Notes: generated from the letters alone by a model not told the origin. Numbered from the stretch's first letter, positions 15,522 through 24,657 are shown. The stretch is DNA of 64,000 nt from Marinihelvus fidelis (GCF_008725655.1 NZ_VYXP01000005.1:124001-188000), one strand, 5' to 3'. Translations and numbers: made by a program.

Positions 15522-16328
15522 ATGGAACTGATCGACATCGGCTGCAACCTGACCCACGACTCCTTCGACGCCGACCGCAACGCCGTAATCGAGGCCGCGC
15601 GCGACGCCGGCGTGGTGCAAATGGTGCTCACCGGAGCCAGCCTGGACGGCAGCAAAAAGGCCCTGGCGCTTGCCCGTGCGCGACCCGGCGAGCACTTCGC
15701 CACCGCCGGCATGCACCCGCACCACGCCTCGGACTGGACCACTGATGTCGCCACCCGCATGGCCGAACTGGCCACCGCGCCCGAGGTCGTGGCCGTGGGC
15801 GAAGCCGGCCTGGATTACTTCCGCAACTTCTCCCCGCGGGAAGACCAGCTACGCGCCTTCGAGGCCCAGCTGGCCCTGGGCGCCGAGACTGGCAAGCCGC
15901 TGTTCCTGCACCTGCGCGACGCGCACGAGGATTTCCACGCGGTGCTCAGCGAATGGCGCGACCGCCTCTCCGACGTTGTCGTGCACTGCTTCACCGGCTC
16001 GCGCAAGGAACTGCACGCCTACCTCGCACTGGACTGCCACATCGGCATCACCGGCTGGATCTGCGACGAGCGCCGCGGCACGCATATGAAGGCCTATCTT
16101 CACGAGATCCCCGCCGACCGGCTGATGATCGAGACCGACGCGCCCTACCTGAAGCCGCGCAACCTGCGGCCGAAGATCAAGTCGCATCGCAATGAGCCGA
16201 AGGTGCTGCCCTGGATCCTGGGGACGCTGGCGGCCGTTCGTGGGGAGCACCCGGCGGACCTTGCGGCAACAACCACCGCCAATGCTCGGCGATTCTTCCG
16301 CTTGCCGGTGGCTGGGTCGTTTGGTTGA
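15522..16328 (+). CDS. tatD: 3'-5' exonuclease/DNase TatD
   Basis: A 268-residue metal-dependent nuclease of the TatD group, acting in DNA repair and RNA quality control. The start MELIDIGCNLTHDSF, AGMHPHHASDW, GEAGLDYFRN, FLHLRDAHEDF, HCFTGSRKEL, GITGWICDERRG and ETDAPYLKPR match TatD itself rather than YcfH/YjjV. It is divergent from ubiA (90-bp space). A 244-bp repeat element begins 10 bases after the stop. Confidence 0.94.
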   Translation: MELIDIGCNLTHDSFDADRNAVIEAARDAGVVQMVLTGASLDGSKKALALARARPGEHFATAGMHPHHASDWTTDVATRMAELATAPEVVAVGEAGLDYFRNFSPREDQLRAFEAQLALGAETGKPLFLHLRDAHEDFHAVLSEWRDRLSDVVVHCFTGSRKELHAYLALDCHIGITGWICDERRGTHMKAYLHEIPADRLMIETDAPYLKPRNLRPKIKSHRNEPKVLPWILGTLAAVRGEHPADLAATTTANARRFFRLPVAGSFG

Positions 16329-16337
16329 GCGGTTGGG

Positions 16338-16581
16338 TTTACCGCAGATTTCGCGAATTACGCAAAGGGCGCGAAAGTTTTTTGGGGTGGCGGGCTGGGG
16401 CCTCGCCGCGACAAGCCGGCGGGTGTGCGCCGCTGGGACCCTGCCCGCGGATGAGCGCCCCGACGCGGACTGATAACGCGCTGCCGGCGGCGTATCGGGT
16501 GGGGTCGTGCGGGGCATTCGAGCCCGCGGCACACCCACTAAATTTTGCGCCCTTTGCGCAATCCGCGTAATTTGCGGTAAA
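16338..16581. repeat. 244-bp element with 42-46-bp terminal inverted repeats
   Basis: The left arm (16338-16383) and right arm (16540-16581) are inverted copies of each other, about 36 of 42 positions matching, built from the unit ACCGCAGATTTCGCGAATTACGC-type steps and AAAGGGCGCGAAAG. The 156-bp middle is GC-rich and shows no convincing gene. Related single arms lie at 1705-1752 and 20494-20536, and possibly 62721-62755. This has the form of a non-autonomous (MITE/REP-like) element between tatD and the VOC gene. Which enzyme moved it is unknown. Confidence 0.75.
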
Positions 16582-16607
16582 AACCCTACGCGGAACCCCC
16601 TTCCACC

Positions 16608-16970
16608 ATGAAACTAAACCACGTTCAGGTCCTCACCACGGACCTCGAAGCCACCGAACACTTCTGGACAAAGATCATCGGCCTCGACACCGGCTATCGG
16701 CCGCCGTTCGACTTCCCGGGCGCGTGGTACTACGCCGACGGCATGCCAGCGATCCACATCGTGGTTCGAGACGAGGTGGGCCAGGCGGGTGCCTTTGACC
16801 ATGTCGCGCTGGAGTTCAGTGCCGCCGAATTCGACGCCGTCAAGGACAGGCTGGACGATGCCGGCATGACCTATCACAGCACCGTGGTGCCCGACCGTGG
16901 CGACCGGCAGCTTTTCGTGATCGGCCCGGATGGCGTCCGGGTCGAATTGCAGTGCCCCAACCGGGACTGA
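16608..16970 (+). CDS. VOC/glyoxalase-fold protein
   Basis: A 120-residue vicinal-oxygen-chelate protein, one domain of two beta-alpha-beta-beta-beta units. MKLNHVQVLTTDLEATEHFW is the typical first strand and helix, FDHVALE holds a metal-ligand His, and DPDG-like IGPDGVRVELQ carries the terminal Glu. The family includes glyoxalases, dioxygenases and antibiotic-resistance proteins; the reaction here cannot be told. It stands alone, shortly after the inverted-repeat element. Confidence 0.8.
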   Translation: MKLNHVQVLTTDLEATEHFWTKIIGLDTGYRPPFDFPGAWYYADGMPAIHIVVRDEVGQAGAFDHVALEFSAAEFDAVKDRLDDAGMTYHSTVVPDRGDRQLFVIGPDGVRVELQCPNRD

Positions 16971-16979
16971 GCGACCGCC

Positions 16980-17378
16980 CTAGCGAACCTCGATGGTGAT
17001 CACGTCCGAGGCCACCGGCGGGCTGGCCGGAATGTGCGCGTGATCGCCGACGATCAACTGCAGCGTATGCGTGCCCGGTGACAGCTCCAGCACGGTCTCG
17101 GTCTGGCCACCGCCGAAGTGCTTCACCTGGTCCGTGGCCGGCAGCGGCACGCCAGGCGGCGGCAGGTCCGGCCCGTCGATGAGCAGGTGATGGTGGCCGG
17201 TGTTGTCGGCCATGGTGCCAGCCGGCGCCACGCCCATGCCCTTCAGCCCGAACTTCACCGTCACCGGCCCCTCGATGACATCACCGTCGGCAGGGGTGAT
17301 GAAGTAAACCCTGGCCTCGCCGGCCAGTGCGGCAGGCGCGGACAGGACCAGCATCGTCAGAAACAGCAGTGCTCTCAT
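16980..17378 (-). CDS. Secreted DUF4399 protein
   Basis: A 132-residue exported protein: a clear signal peptide (MRALLFLTMLVLSAPAALAG) followed by a DUF4399 beta-sandwich domain with VYFITPADGDVIEGPVTVKF, GHHHLLID and FGGGQTETVLELSPG. The GHHHL segment might bind a metal, but no function is established for the family. The ATG at 17378 has GGAGAG five bases before it and begins exactly at the signal peptide. Confidence 0.8.
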   Translation of the reverse strand: MRALLFLTMLVLSAPAALAGEARVYFITPADGDVIEGPVTVKFGLKGMGVAPAGTMADNTGHHHLLIDGPDLPPPGVPLPATDQVKHFGGGQTETVLELSPGTHTLQLIVGDHAHIPASPPVASDVITIEVR

Positions 17379-17503
17379 GCAACTCTCCAGGACTAGGGGC
17401 GATGCGTCAGAAGGTACAACAACCGCATGCCCAAACCCAAACTTTTGCAACCCTGTAAGGTATTCCAGGTGAGCAACGCGCAAAGAGGGTTTCGGCATCA
17501 TCG

Positions 17504-17761
17504 ATGTTCCTGAATGACGACACCGACACCGCCAAACTGGGCGACCGCCTGATCGCGGCCGTGATCGCCGCGTTCCTGGGCTTCTGGATCGGCGGCTTCT
17601 TCGGCATGCTTTCGATGAAAATCACCGGCTCCAACTACGGCCTGGCCTGGCTCTCGGCCGCCGGTTTCGGGCTATACGGATTCCTCGCGCCCTCCCGCTC
17701 GACCGAACTCTGGTCACGCTTCTGGACCGAAGTCCTGAGCTACTTCAGTCACCGCCGCTAG
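17504..17761 (+). CDS. Small predicted membrane protein
   Basis: An 85-residue protein not recognised as any named family. Two hydrophobic stretches are seen (about residues 15-38 and 45-62) with a glycine-rich GFWIGGFFGM segment, ending in SRSTELWSRFWTEVLSYF and a basic tail. Codon use is like its neighbours, which supports a real gene. It precedes the O-acetylation pair by 97 bases, but no functional link can be shown. Confidence 0.6.
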   Translation: MFLNDDTDTAKLGDRLIAAVIAAFLGFWIGGFFGMLSMKITGSNYGLAWLSAAGFGLYGFLAPSRSTELWSRFWTEVLSYFSHRR

Positions 17762-17858
17762 AAAGAATCCCTGAATCTGTCATCGTGTTCAGCCGGAGTT
17801 CAGGCCCGGCCCCTTAACGTTCCGCCATCACCGGCACAGGGACTGTGGGGCGCAACAC

Positions 17859-19238
17859 ATGGTTTTCTCATCAATCACCTTTCTGTTCGTCTTCCTGCCG
17901 CTGTTCCTGGTCTGCTATGTCATCCTGCCGTGGCGTAACCTTGTCGCGCTGAGCTTCAGCCTGCTGTTCTTCGCCTGGGGCGAGGGTACTTACCTGCTGC
18001 TGTTGCTGGCGACGATCACGCTGAACCACCAGGTCGGCCGTTGGGTGCGCGACCCACGATGGGGCCGCCTGGCGCTGGCGACCGGAGTGGCGGTCAACCT
18101 GGCGATCCTGGCCTGGTACAAGTACCTGGTGTTCATCATGGTGGACGTCCTGCGACTGCCACCGCTGGCAGAGCCGCCGCACCTGCCGATCGGCCTTTCG
18201 TTCTTCATCTTCCAGTCGATCTCCTACCTGGTGGACGTGCGCAGGGGCACGGCGCCCCGGGCGCGATCATGGTTTGACCTGGCGCTGTATATCTCGATGT
18301 TTCCACAGCTCATCGCCGGGCCGATCGTGCGTTACCAGTCGGTGGCCGAAGCGATTCGCCGGCGCGTGGTCAGCGCCGGGGATGTGTACCGCGGCTGCGT
18401 CCTGTTCGCGACCGGGCTGGCCGCCAAGGTGCTGGTGGCCAACAACGTCGCGGTCACGGCAGACGCCGTGTTTGCTCTTGAACCCGAACAGCTGTCCAGC
18501 GCCGCTGCGTGGACCGGCGCACTAGCCTACAGCCTGCAGATCTACTTCGACTTTGCCGGCTACTCGCTGATGGCCATCGGTATCGGCCGCTTCATGGGCT
18601 TCCGGTTTCCGCGCAATTTCAACCACCCCTATGCGGCCCACAGCGTGACCGACTTCTGGCGCCGCTGGCATATCTCGCTATCGACGTGGTTCCGCGACTA
18701 CGTTTACATCCCGCTGGGCGGCAACCGCAAGGGGCCGGCGCGGACCTACGCCAACCTGTTCGTGGTGTTCGTGCTCTGCGGGCTGTGGCATGGCGCGGCC
18801 TGGGTGTTCCTGGCCTGGGGGCTGTATCACGGCGGCTTGCTGGTGGCCGAGCGCGCTGGCCTGGAGCGGCTACTGCTGCGGCTTTGGGCGCCGCTTCGCC
18901 ATGCGTACACACTGCTGGCCGTGCTGGTCGGCTGGGTGCTGTTCAGGGCCGAGGACATCCACCAGGCCGGCCGCTTCCTGGCGACCCTGTTCGTGCCCGC
19001 AAACCCTTCCAGGCCTGAATCTCTGGCCGCGCTGGTCAGCCATGAAAGCGCGTTCTTCATGCTGGTCGGCGTGGCCTGCTCGGTTCCGTTCTGGCGGGTG
19101 TTGCCGTTCTCCGCGGGGGCCGGCAATTCCGCGCTGGCCAGGCCTGCCGCCCTGGCCGCCAGCCTGGCGGCGCTGCTGGTCTGCAGCGTCTATGTCATGT
19201 CCGGCGGCTACAACCCGTTCATCTATTTCAGGTTCTGA
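17859..19238 (+). CDS. MBOAT O-acyltransferase, AlgI-like
   Basis: A 459-residue membrane-bound O-acyltransferase with about ten membrane segments. Typical motifs are MVFSSITFLFVFLPLFL, LPIGLSFFIFQSISYLVDV, PQLIAGPIVRY, DFWRRWHISLSTWFRDYVYI, PLGGNRKG and CGLWHGAAWVF, the last holding the catalytic His. AlgI-type proteins bring acetyl groups across the inner membrane for polysaccharide modification. It is followed 3 bases later by an AlgX/AlgJ-like gene. No polysaccharide synthase or other alginate gene lies in the window, so the acceptor is unknown. Confidence 0.92.
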   Translation: MVFSSITFLFVFLPLFLVCYVILPWRNLVALSFSLLFFAWGEGTYLLLLLATITLNHQVGRWVRDPRWGRLALATGVAVNLAILAWYKYLVFIMVDVLRLPPLAEPPHLPIGLSFFIFQSISYLVDVRRGTAPRARSWFDLALYISMFPQLIAGPIVRYQSVAEAIRRRVVSAGDVYRGCVLFATGLAAKVLVANNVAVTADAVFALEPEQLSSAAAWTGALAYSLQIYFDFAGYSLMAIGIGRFMGFRFPRNFNHPYAAHSVTDFWRRWHISLSTWFRDYVYIPLGGNRKGPARTYANLFVVFVLCGLWHGAAWVFLAWGLYHGGLLVAERAGLERLLLRLWAPLRHAYTLLAVLVGWVLFRAEDIHQAGRFLATLFVPANPSRPESLAALVSHESAFFMLVGVACSVPFWRVLPFSAGAGNSALARPAALAASLAALLVCSVYVMSGGYNPFIYFRF

Positions 19239-19241
19239 GCC

Positions 19242-20453
19242 ATGGCCCTGTTCATGACGAATCCCAGGTGCACGTTCCGCCCGGCGGCCATGGCGGGACT
19301 GCTGGCCCTCGCCGCGATACTGGCCATTCCGCTCGTGGTCAGCGCCTTCACCGACCACGCCGGGCGGTCGCTGGCGGAGCAGCGTACGCTCGCACCCCTG
19401 CCCATGCTGCAGACGGGGCCTGGCCTGGCCGGGTACTTCGATGCCTGGGAGACGTTCATTGACGACCATATCGGCCTGGCCGGCCCGCTCAACGTGCTGT
19501 ATCGGAAGGGCCTGTTCTACGTTTTCAGGGATAGCCCGGTGGCCAACGTGGACCGGGGTGACGACGGGTTCATTTTCCTGAACTCGCATTTTCGTGATCG
19601 GCCCCATGGCCGTTATGACTATGTCTGCCGGCCCAACACGGTCATCGCCCGGAACACTGCCGGGGTGCTCAAGCGGATCGAGCAGGCGTCGCGGCAGGCC
19701 GGCATTGAGCTGACCGTCGCCACCATGCCGTCCAAGGTCCTGCTGTATCCCGACCGGATCCCGGCATCGGTACCGGCGGACATCCGCCAGGCCTGTGCGC
19801 AGCTGGCCGCGGAGGATTCGTTGCCGGAAATGACGATGGCCCAACTGGACACGCCCGGCCTTCGCTATGTCTTCCCGCTGCAGCCGATCATGGAACGCCG
19901 GGATGAACCCGATTTCTACCCGCCCGGCAACTTCCACGCCAACAGCCAGAGCAGCCACGTGTTCGCCCGCGCGGTGCTGGAGGCGATGGATATCCCACCC
20001 GGACAGGCTTTTGACTCGGGCGCGCAGCCAGAGACCATCAGCCACGATATGCATTTCCTGGGATTCGACCGCCAGGTCACGGTCTGGCGTTACCCGTATG
20101 CCGCGTTCGACGTGACAGAACAACTACGGCAACCGGCATGGGTCGGAGAGCTGTTTCCCAACGTTGACCAGTACAGGATGTACGAGACGGCGCGGCCGGC
20201 CAGTGAGCGAGTTGCCCTGGTGCTGAGCAATTCCTTTGGAGACTACATGTCGCGGGACCTGGCGCCCGGCTTCCGGCGCCTCTACCAGGTCAACATGAAC
20301 CACATGCAACCGGACGAGATCACCGCCGGTGTGAAGCAGATGATCGACCGCCTGCAACCCAACGACCTGGTCCTGCTCGCCCACGACGGCGGCCTTCCCG
20401 TCATCAAACTCAATCGCATCGCCCCCGCCCTATCCAACCCACCGCCCCACTAA
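19242..20453 (+). CDS. AlgX/AlgJ-like SGNH-fold O-acetyltransferase partner
   Basis: A 403-residue protein with one N-terminal membrane segment (about residues 14-36) and an SGNH/ALGX domain. Seen are RGDDGFIFLNS (like GKDGWLFL of AlgX), PSKVLLYPDRIP, YPPGNFHANSQS (the D/H region) and LSNSFGDY (the serine motif). Such proteins transfer acetyl groups in the periplasm onto a glycan. The acidic residue of the usual D-x-H pair is not obvious at YPPGNFH. Directly downstream of the MBOAT gene, probably one transcript. An ATG at 19254 is an alternative start. Confidence 0.82.
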   Translation: MALFMTNPRCTFRPAAMAGLLALAAILAIPLVVSAFTDHAGRSLAEQRTLAPLPMLQTGPGLAGYFDAWETFIDDHIGLAGPLNVLYRKGLFYVFRDSPVANVDRGDDGFIFLNSHFRDRPHGRYDYVCRPNTVIARNTAGVLKRIEQASRQAGIELTVATMPSKVLLYPDRIPASVPADIRQACAQLAAEDSLPEMTMAQLDTPGLRYVFPLQPIMERRDEPDFYPPGNFHANSQSSHVFARAVLEAMDIPPGQAFDSGAQPETISHDMHFLGFDRQVTVWRYPYAAFDVTEQLRQPAWVGELFPNVDQYRMYETARPASERVALVLSNSFGDYMSRDLAPGFRRLYQVNMNHMQPDEITAGVKQMIDRLQPNDLVLLAHDGGLPVIKLNRIAPALSNPPPH

Positions 20454-20493
20454 CCAAACCAACATCACAGCCCCTTACAACCCAGCCCCCATA

Positions 20494-20536
20494 CCTTTCG
20501 CGCCTTTTGCGGAATTCGCGAAATCTGCGGTAAAAA
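20494..20536. repeat. Dispersed intergenic repeat, copy C
   Basis: A 43-base single arm of the repeat family, with TTTCGCGCCTTTTGC, GAATTCGCGAAATC and TGCGGTAAAA in the same order as the left arm of the 16.4-kb element (reverse complement). It fills the short space between the convergent AlgX-like and DUF885 genes. Confidence 0.7.
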
Positions 20537-20541
20537 AGCCC

Positions 20542-22341
20542 TCACCCCACGACCTGCTCCCTCACCCAGCGCTCCACCTCCTCCCGCAGCACATCCAGCG
20601 GCACCGACCCCAGCGACAACACGAAATCGTGGAACGCCCGCAGGTCGAAGTCCTCACCCAGCTCGGCCTCGGCGGCGCGGCGCAGTTGCCACAGCGTGTA
20701 TTCACCCAGCTTGTAGCTGAGCGCCTGGGCCGGCCAGGAGATGTAGCGGTCGACCTCGGTGGTGACCTCGTGCAGGGATAACGCCGTGTTGTCGGCCAGG
20801 TAGTCCAGGGCCTGCTGGCGGGTCCAGCCGAAGGCGTGGACGCCGGTGTCGATGACCAGGCGGCAGGCGCGCCACATTTCGTAGGTGAGCCGGCCGAAGT
20901 GCTCGTAGGGGGTCTCGTAGATGTCCATTTCCACGCCCAGCTTCTCGGCGTACAGGGCCCATCCTTCGCCGTAGGCGCTGATGTAGTCGTTGCGGCGGAA
21001 CGGCGGTTGCTCGGCCTGCTCCAACGCCAGCGCGTTCTGCAGGTGGTGGCCGGGCGCGGCCTCGTGCAGGGTCAGCGCCGGCAGGGTGTAGAGCGTGCGG
21101 CTCTCGAGCTTGTGGGTGTTGACCCAGTAGTAGCCGCCGCGACGGGCGTCGGCGGGTGCGCCCACGTAACGACCGGCGGTGAAGAACGGCGCGATGTCGT
21201 CCGGCACGGGCGCCACGCCGTAGGGCTGGCGTGGCAGATGGCTGAACAGCTGTGGCAGTCGGCCGTCGACCTTCTTGGCGATGTAGCTGGCCTCGGCCAG
21301 CAGCTCGCGTGGGGTTTCAGCGTAGAACTGCGGGTCGGTGCGGAGGAAATCCAGGAACTCGGCAAACGTGCCCTGGAACTCGAGTTGGGCGATGATTGCG
21401 TCCATTTCGGCACGGATACGCGCCACTTCTGATAGGCCGATGTCGTGAATCTGCTTCGGCGTCCAGTCCAGGGTGACGTACTGGCGGATCTGCGCCTGGT
21501 AGAACGCATCACCATCGGGCAGTTCCGTGGCGCCCAGGGTGTCGCGCGCGCCGGGGATGTACTCGTCGTTGAAGAAGGCCAGCAGCTTGCGGTAGGCCGG
21601 GATCACGCCGCTGTCGATGGCGGCCTGCGCCTGCGCGCGCAGCCGGGCCTTTTCCTCGTCGTCCATGGTGGCCGGCATGCGCTCGAACGGTGCGTAGAAA
21701 CCGCTGTCCTCGTGGCCGTCGACAATCTGCGCGCGGATCGGCTCGTCGCGGCCGTCGAGCACGGCGCGCGGTTGGGTCATGCCGATGCGCAGTCCTTCGC
21801 GCATCAGCGCAATGTACTGGTCCATGACCGTGGGCAGCTGCTCGAGCCGGGCGATGTAGCCCTGATAGTCATCGGCGTCGGCGAAGTTGGACGGGTCGGC
21901 CATGCGTGACCAGCCCACCCAGAACGCCCAGTCGCTGTTGAACGGCACCAGGTAGGCACGGGTCTCGTAGTCGTCGATAAAGCCGTTCACCTGGCGCTCG
22001 AAGATGCGGTAGTTGATGCACTCCTCGCGCTCCAGCCGCTCGCAGCTGATGCCATCCAGGTCGTTGCGCACGCCTTTCCAGAAATCGTAGCGGCGGCGCT
22101 GGTCGGCCTCGGCGACGCTGACCAGGCGGTCGTTGACGCGATCCGGGTCCTCGTCCATGCCGGGGAACTCGTTGATGCGGAAGGCCCACTCGCGCTCGTA
22201 CAGGGCCTTGAACGCGGCGCTGTCTTCGGCAGCGTTAGCGGCCGGGGCGGCGACCAGGGTGCAGAGGCTGGCGACAAGGGCGGGGGCAATGGCGCGCAGG
22301 TCCAGTGCGCGGCGGATACGTGGAGTGCGTGTTGGTTTCAT
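20542..22341 (-). CDS. DUF885 family putative metallopeptidase
   Basis: A 599-residue exported protein. The first 37 residues form a Tat/Sec-like signal ending ANAAED. The zinc motif is LHEAAPGHHLQ (HExxxGHH), with downstream ISAYGEGWALYAEKL giving the third acidic ligand, as in DUF885 proteins related to M1/M32-like peptidases. It is the last gene of the hydroxyproline operon, 40 bases after the epimerase gene, so it may release amino acids from peptides in the periplasm; that is inference. A paralogue with a lipoprotein signal lies at 36.7-39.1 kb. Confidence 0.85.
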   Translation of the reverse strand: MKPTRTPRIRRALDLRAIAPALVASLCTLVAAPAANAAEDSAAFKALYEREWAFRINEFPGMDEDPDRVNDRLVSVAEADQRRRYDFWKGVRNDLDGISCERLEREECINYRIFERQVNGFIDDYETRAYLVPFNSDWAFWVGWSRMADPSNFADADDYQGYIARLEQLPTVMDQYIALMREGLRIGMTQPRAVLDGRDEPIRAQIVDGHEDSGFYAPFERMPATMDDEEKARLRAQAQAAIDSGVIPAYRKLLAFFNDEYIPGARDTLGATELPDGDAFYQAQIRQYVTLDWTPKQIHDIGLSEVARIRAEMDAIIAQLEFQGTFAEFLDFLRTDPQFYAETPRELLAEASYIAKKVDGRLPQLFSHLPRQPYGVAPVPDDIAPFFTAGRYVGAPADARRGGYYWVNTHKLESRTLYTLPALTLHEAAPGHHLQNALALEQAEQPPFRRNDYISAYGEGWALYAEKLGVEMDIYETPYEHFGRLTYEMWRACRLVIDTGVHAFGWTRQQALDYLADNTALSLHEVTTEVDRYISWPAQALSYKLGEYTLWQLRRAAEAELGEDFDLRAFHDFVLSLGSVPLDVLREEVERWVREQVVG

Positions 22342-22381
22342 GGCGATATTCTCTCAGGAACGCGCGGGTGCTTGCATGGGC

Positions 22382-23410
22382 TCAGGTCACCAGGAAGCCA
22401 CGCCAGTAGGGGTCATCGAAGGGGTCGACGGTGATTCGGTTGCGGCCGAAGACGCGCGCCCAGCCCTCGATGGACGGGACAATGGCCGGGCGGTCACCGA
22501 CGGTCACGGCTGCCTCCACGCGGCCGGTGAACTGGCTGCCGATGCAGCTTTCGTGCACGAACGCGTCGCCCACCGCCAGTTCACCGCGGGCGGCCAGCTG
22601 CGCCATCCGCGCCGAGGTGCCGGTCCCGCACGGTGAGCGATCGATACCCGCGTCACCGTAGAACACGGCATTGCGTGCATGGGCATCCGCCTGGGTGGGC
22701 GCGCCGGTCCAGAGCAGGTGGCTGAGTCCCGTGATTGCGGGGTTAACCGGGTGTTCGAAGGTGTAGCGCTCGTTCAGCCGTCGGCGGAGCCGGGGACTGA
22801 TGGCCAGGATGTCCTGCGCGGTGATGGCGTCCAGGCCGCCGTAATGCGACTGGGGCTCGACGATGGCGTAGAAATTGCCGCCGTAGGCCACGTCGACACG
22901 CAGCTCGCCGCCCAGTTCCGGGCAGTCGACCGCCAGGCCGGCGGCGTACAGAAACGACGGCACATTGGTCAGGCGCACGGACTTCACCTTGCCGTCCTGC
23001 TGCTGATAACGCGCCAGTACACGGCCGGCGGGTGTATCCAGGGCCAGCTCGCCCGGCGTGCGCGGCGTCACCAGGCCATTCTCAATGGCGATGGTGACCG
23101 TGCCGATCGTGCCGTGGCCACACATCGGCAGGCAGCCCGAGGTCTCGATAAACAGCACGCCGATATCGCAGTCGTCCCGGGTAGGCGGGTACAGCAGGCT
23201 GCCGGACATGACCGCGTGACCGCGCGGTTCGAACATCAACGCGGTGCGGATCCAGTCGTATTCATCCAGGAAATGCCGCCGCCGCTCGGCCATGCTGTCG
23301 CCGCGCAGGGGCGGCTTCTCGCCGGTCACCAGCCGCACCGGGTTGCCACAGGTGTGCGCGTCGATGCAGTCGAAGACCCAGGCGCGGTCGGGCTTGGGCG
23401 GCGCGCTCAT
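22382..23410 (-). CDS. 4-Hydroxyproline 2-epimerase
   Basis: A 342-residue member of the proline racemase superfamily. Both catalytic cysteines are present: MCGHGTIG (Cys97) and DRSPCGTGTSA (near residue 260), the pair of true racemases/epimerases rather than the Thr-containing dehydratases. It converts trans-4-hydroxy-L-proline to cis-4-hydroxy-D-proline, the first step of bacterial hydroxyproline use. The start at 23410 overlaps the stop of the D-amino-acid dehydrogenase gene by ATGA. The neighbours carry the next two steps. Confidence 0.9.
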   Translation of the reverse strand: MSAPPKPDRAWVFDCIDAHTCGNPVRLVTGEKPPLRGDSMAERRRHFLDEYDWIRTALMFEPRGHAVMSGSLLYPPTRDDCDIGVLFIETSGCLPMCGHGTIGTVTIAIENGLVTPRTPGELALDTPAGRVLARYQQQDGKVKSVRLTNVPSFLYAAGLAVDCPELGGELRVDVAYGGNFYAIVEPQSHYGGLDAITAQDILAISPRLRRRLNERYTFEHPVNPAITGLSHLLWTGAPTQADAHARNAVFYGDAGIDRSPCGTGTSARMAQLAARGELAVGDAFVHESCIGSQFTGRVEAAVTVGDRPAIVPSIEGWARVFGRNRITVDPFDDPYWRGFLVT

Positions 23411-24657
23411 CGGCGGAAGCGGTCGAAGCGATAGGGCGCAAGGTCCATGCCCGTGTCCCGGCCGGCCACCAGGTCGGCGACGATGCGCGCCGTGGTCGGG
23501 CCCTGGGTCAGGCCGTAGTGGCCGTGGCCAAAGGCGTAGATGACGCCGGGGTGCGCCGGGGACGGAGAAATCACCGGCACCGAATCGGCCATCATCGGCC
23601 GCTGGCCCATCCACTCACTGCTGCGCCCGGTCTGCAGGTCCGGCAGGTAGCGCCGTGCCGACTCCACCAGCACCCGGGCGCGGCGGTAGTCGGGCGCCGC
23701 GTCCAGGCGCGCGAACTCGGCCGTCCCGGCCAGGCGCAGGCCGTCGGCCAGGGGCGTCATGACGAAGGCGCGGTTGCCGGACATGACCGGCCCGACCAGG
23801 TCCAGGCCCGGTTCGCCGATCATCGTGTGGTAGCCGCGCTTGGGGCCCATCGGCACCGGGTAATCCAGTTGTTCCGCCAGCCGGTTTGACCATGGTCCGG
23901 CGGCGATCACCAGCCGGTCAGCATTGAGGGTTTCGCCACTGGCCAGCCGGGCGCTGACCTGGCCTTCGCCGGCGGACACCTGCTCCACGGCATCCTTGAC
24001 CAGGCGTGCGCCAGCCTCGACCGCCGCGCTTGCGAAACCGGCCGTCATCCTTGCCGGGTCCAGCGTGTGCTTCCAGCTGGGCACGAACAGCGCCACGCCG
24101 TCATGGCGGATGGCAGGGCGGCGCTGCTTCAGCCCCGCTACGTCCAGTCGCTCATAACCAAAACCGTAGCGTGCACCCAGTTCATAGCGCCAGCGATCCG
24201 CCTCGAAGCCGGCCTCGGTGTCGTACAGCACCACCAGGCCTTCATCGCGAAGGATGTCCAGCTGGCCGGAACGCCGTAACAGGTGTTCGTAGTCGTCGTG
24301 CACGCGGGTCATCAACGCGGCCTGCGCGGCCGCGCCGCATTCCACCGCCGCGGCGGTGCCCTGGCGCCAGAATGACCACAGCCATTTCGTCGTCCACGGC
24401 AGGTCGCCCCAGCGGATCGTCATCGGGCCTTCGCGCGTCAGCAGCCAGCGCGGGATGTTCTTCCAGACGCCGGGATAGGAATAGGGGCCCACCTGCGACG
24501 GTGAGATACAGGCTGCATTGCCGTAACTCGTCCCCATGCCGGGGTCGAGCCGGTCAACCAGGGTGACGCGATGGCCTTCATCGACGAGTTGCAGGGCACA
24601 GCTGGCGCCCACGGCGCCGGCGCCAATAACGATGCAATGGAGTGGAGAGGCGTCCAT
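23407..24657 (-). CDS. FAD-dependent D-hydroxyproline (D-amino acid) dehydrogenase
   Basis: A 416-residue DadA/DAO-type flavoprotein. The Rossmann motif is VIGAGAVGASCALQL at the N-terminus, and C-terminal YAFGHGHYGLTQGP contacts FAD. In this operon it most likely oxidises cis-4-hydroxy-D-proline to 1-pyrroline-4-hydroxy-2-carboxylate. The ATG at 24657 lies 2 bases past the stop of the regulator gene; a TTG two codons earlier is possible. Confidence 0.88.
   Translation of the reverse strand: MDASPLHCIVIGAGAVGASCALQLVDEGHRVTLVDRLDPGMGTSYGNAACISPSQVGPYSYPGVWKNIPRWLLTREGPMTIRWGDLPWTTKWLWSFWRQGTAAAVECGAAAQAALMTRVHDDYEHLLRRSGQLDILRDEGLVVLYDTEAGFEADRWRYELGARYGFGYERLDVAGLKQRRPAIRHDGVALFVPSWKHTLDPARMTAGFASAAVEAGARLVKDAVEQVSAGEGQVSARLASGETLNADRLVIAAGPWSNRLAEQLDYPVPMGPKRGYHTMIGEPGLDLVGPVMSGNRAFVMTPLADGLRLAGTAEFARLDAAPDYRRARVLVESARRYLPDLQTGRSSEWMGQRPMMADSVPVISPSPAHPGVIYAFGHGHYGLTQGPTTARIVADLVAGRDTGMDLAPYRFDRFRR

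Noticed and set aside
16325-16570. Small open frame inside the inverted-repeat element
   Set aside because: It spans both arms of the repeat and has no ribosome site or recognisable sequence; the element is better read as non-coding.
18870-20123. A 417-codon minus-strand open frame opposite the AlgI/AlgX-like genes
   Set aside because: It lacks any domain pattern, has low-complexity Arg/Gly/Gln content and mirrors well-supported genes. Long antisense frames are common at this GC content. Similar frames at 6430-7713, 46911-47960 and 56662-58245 were dropped for the same reason.
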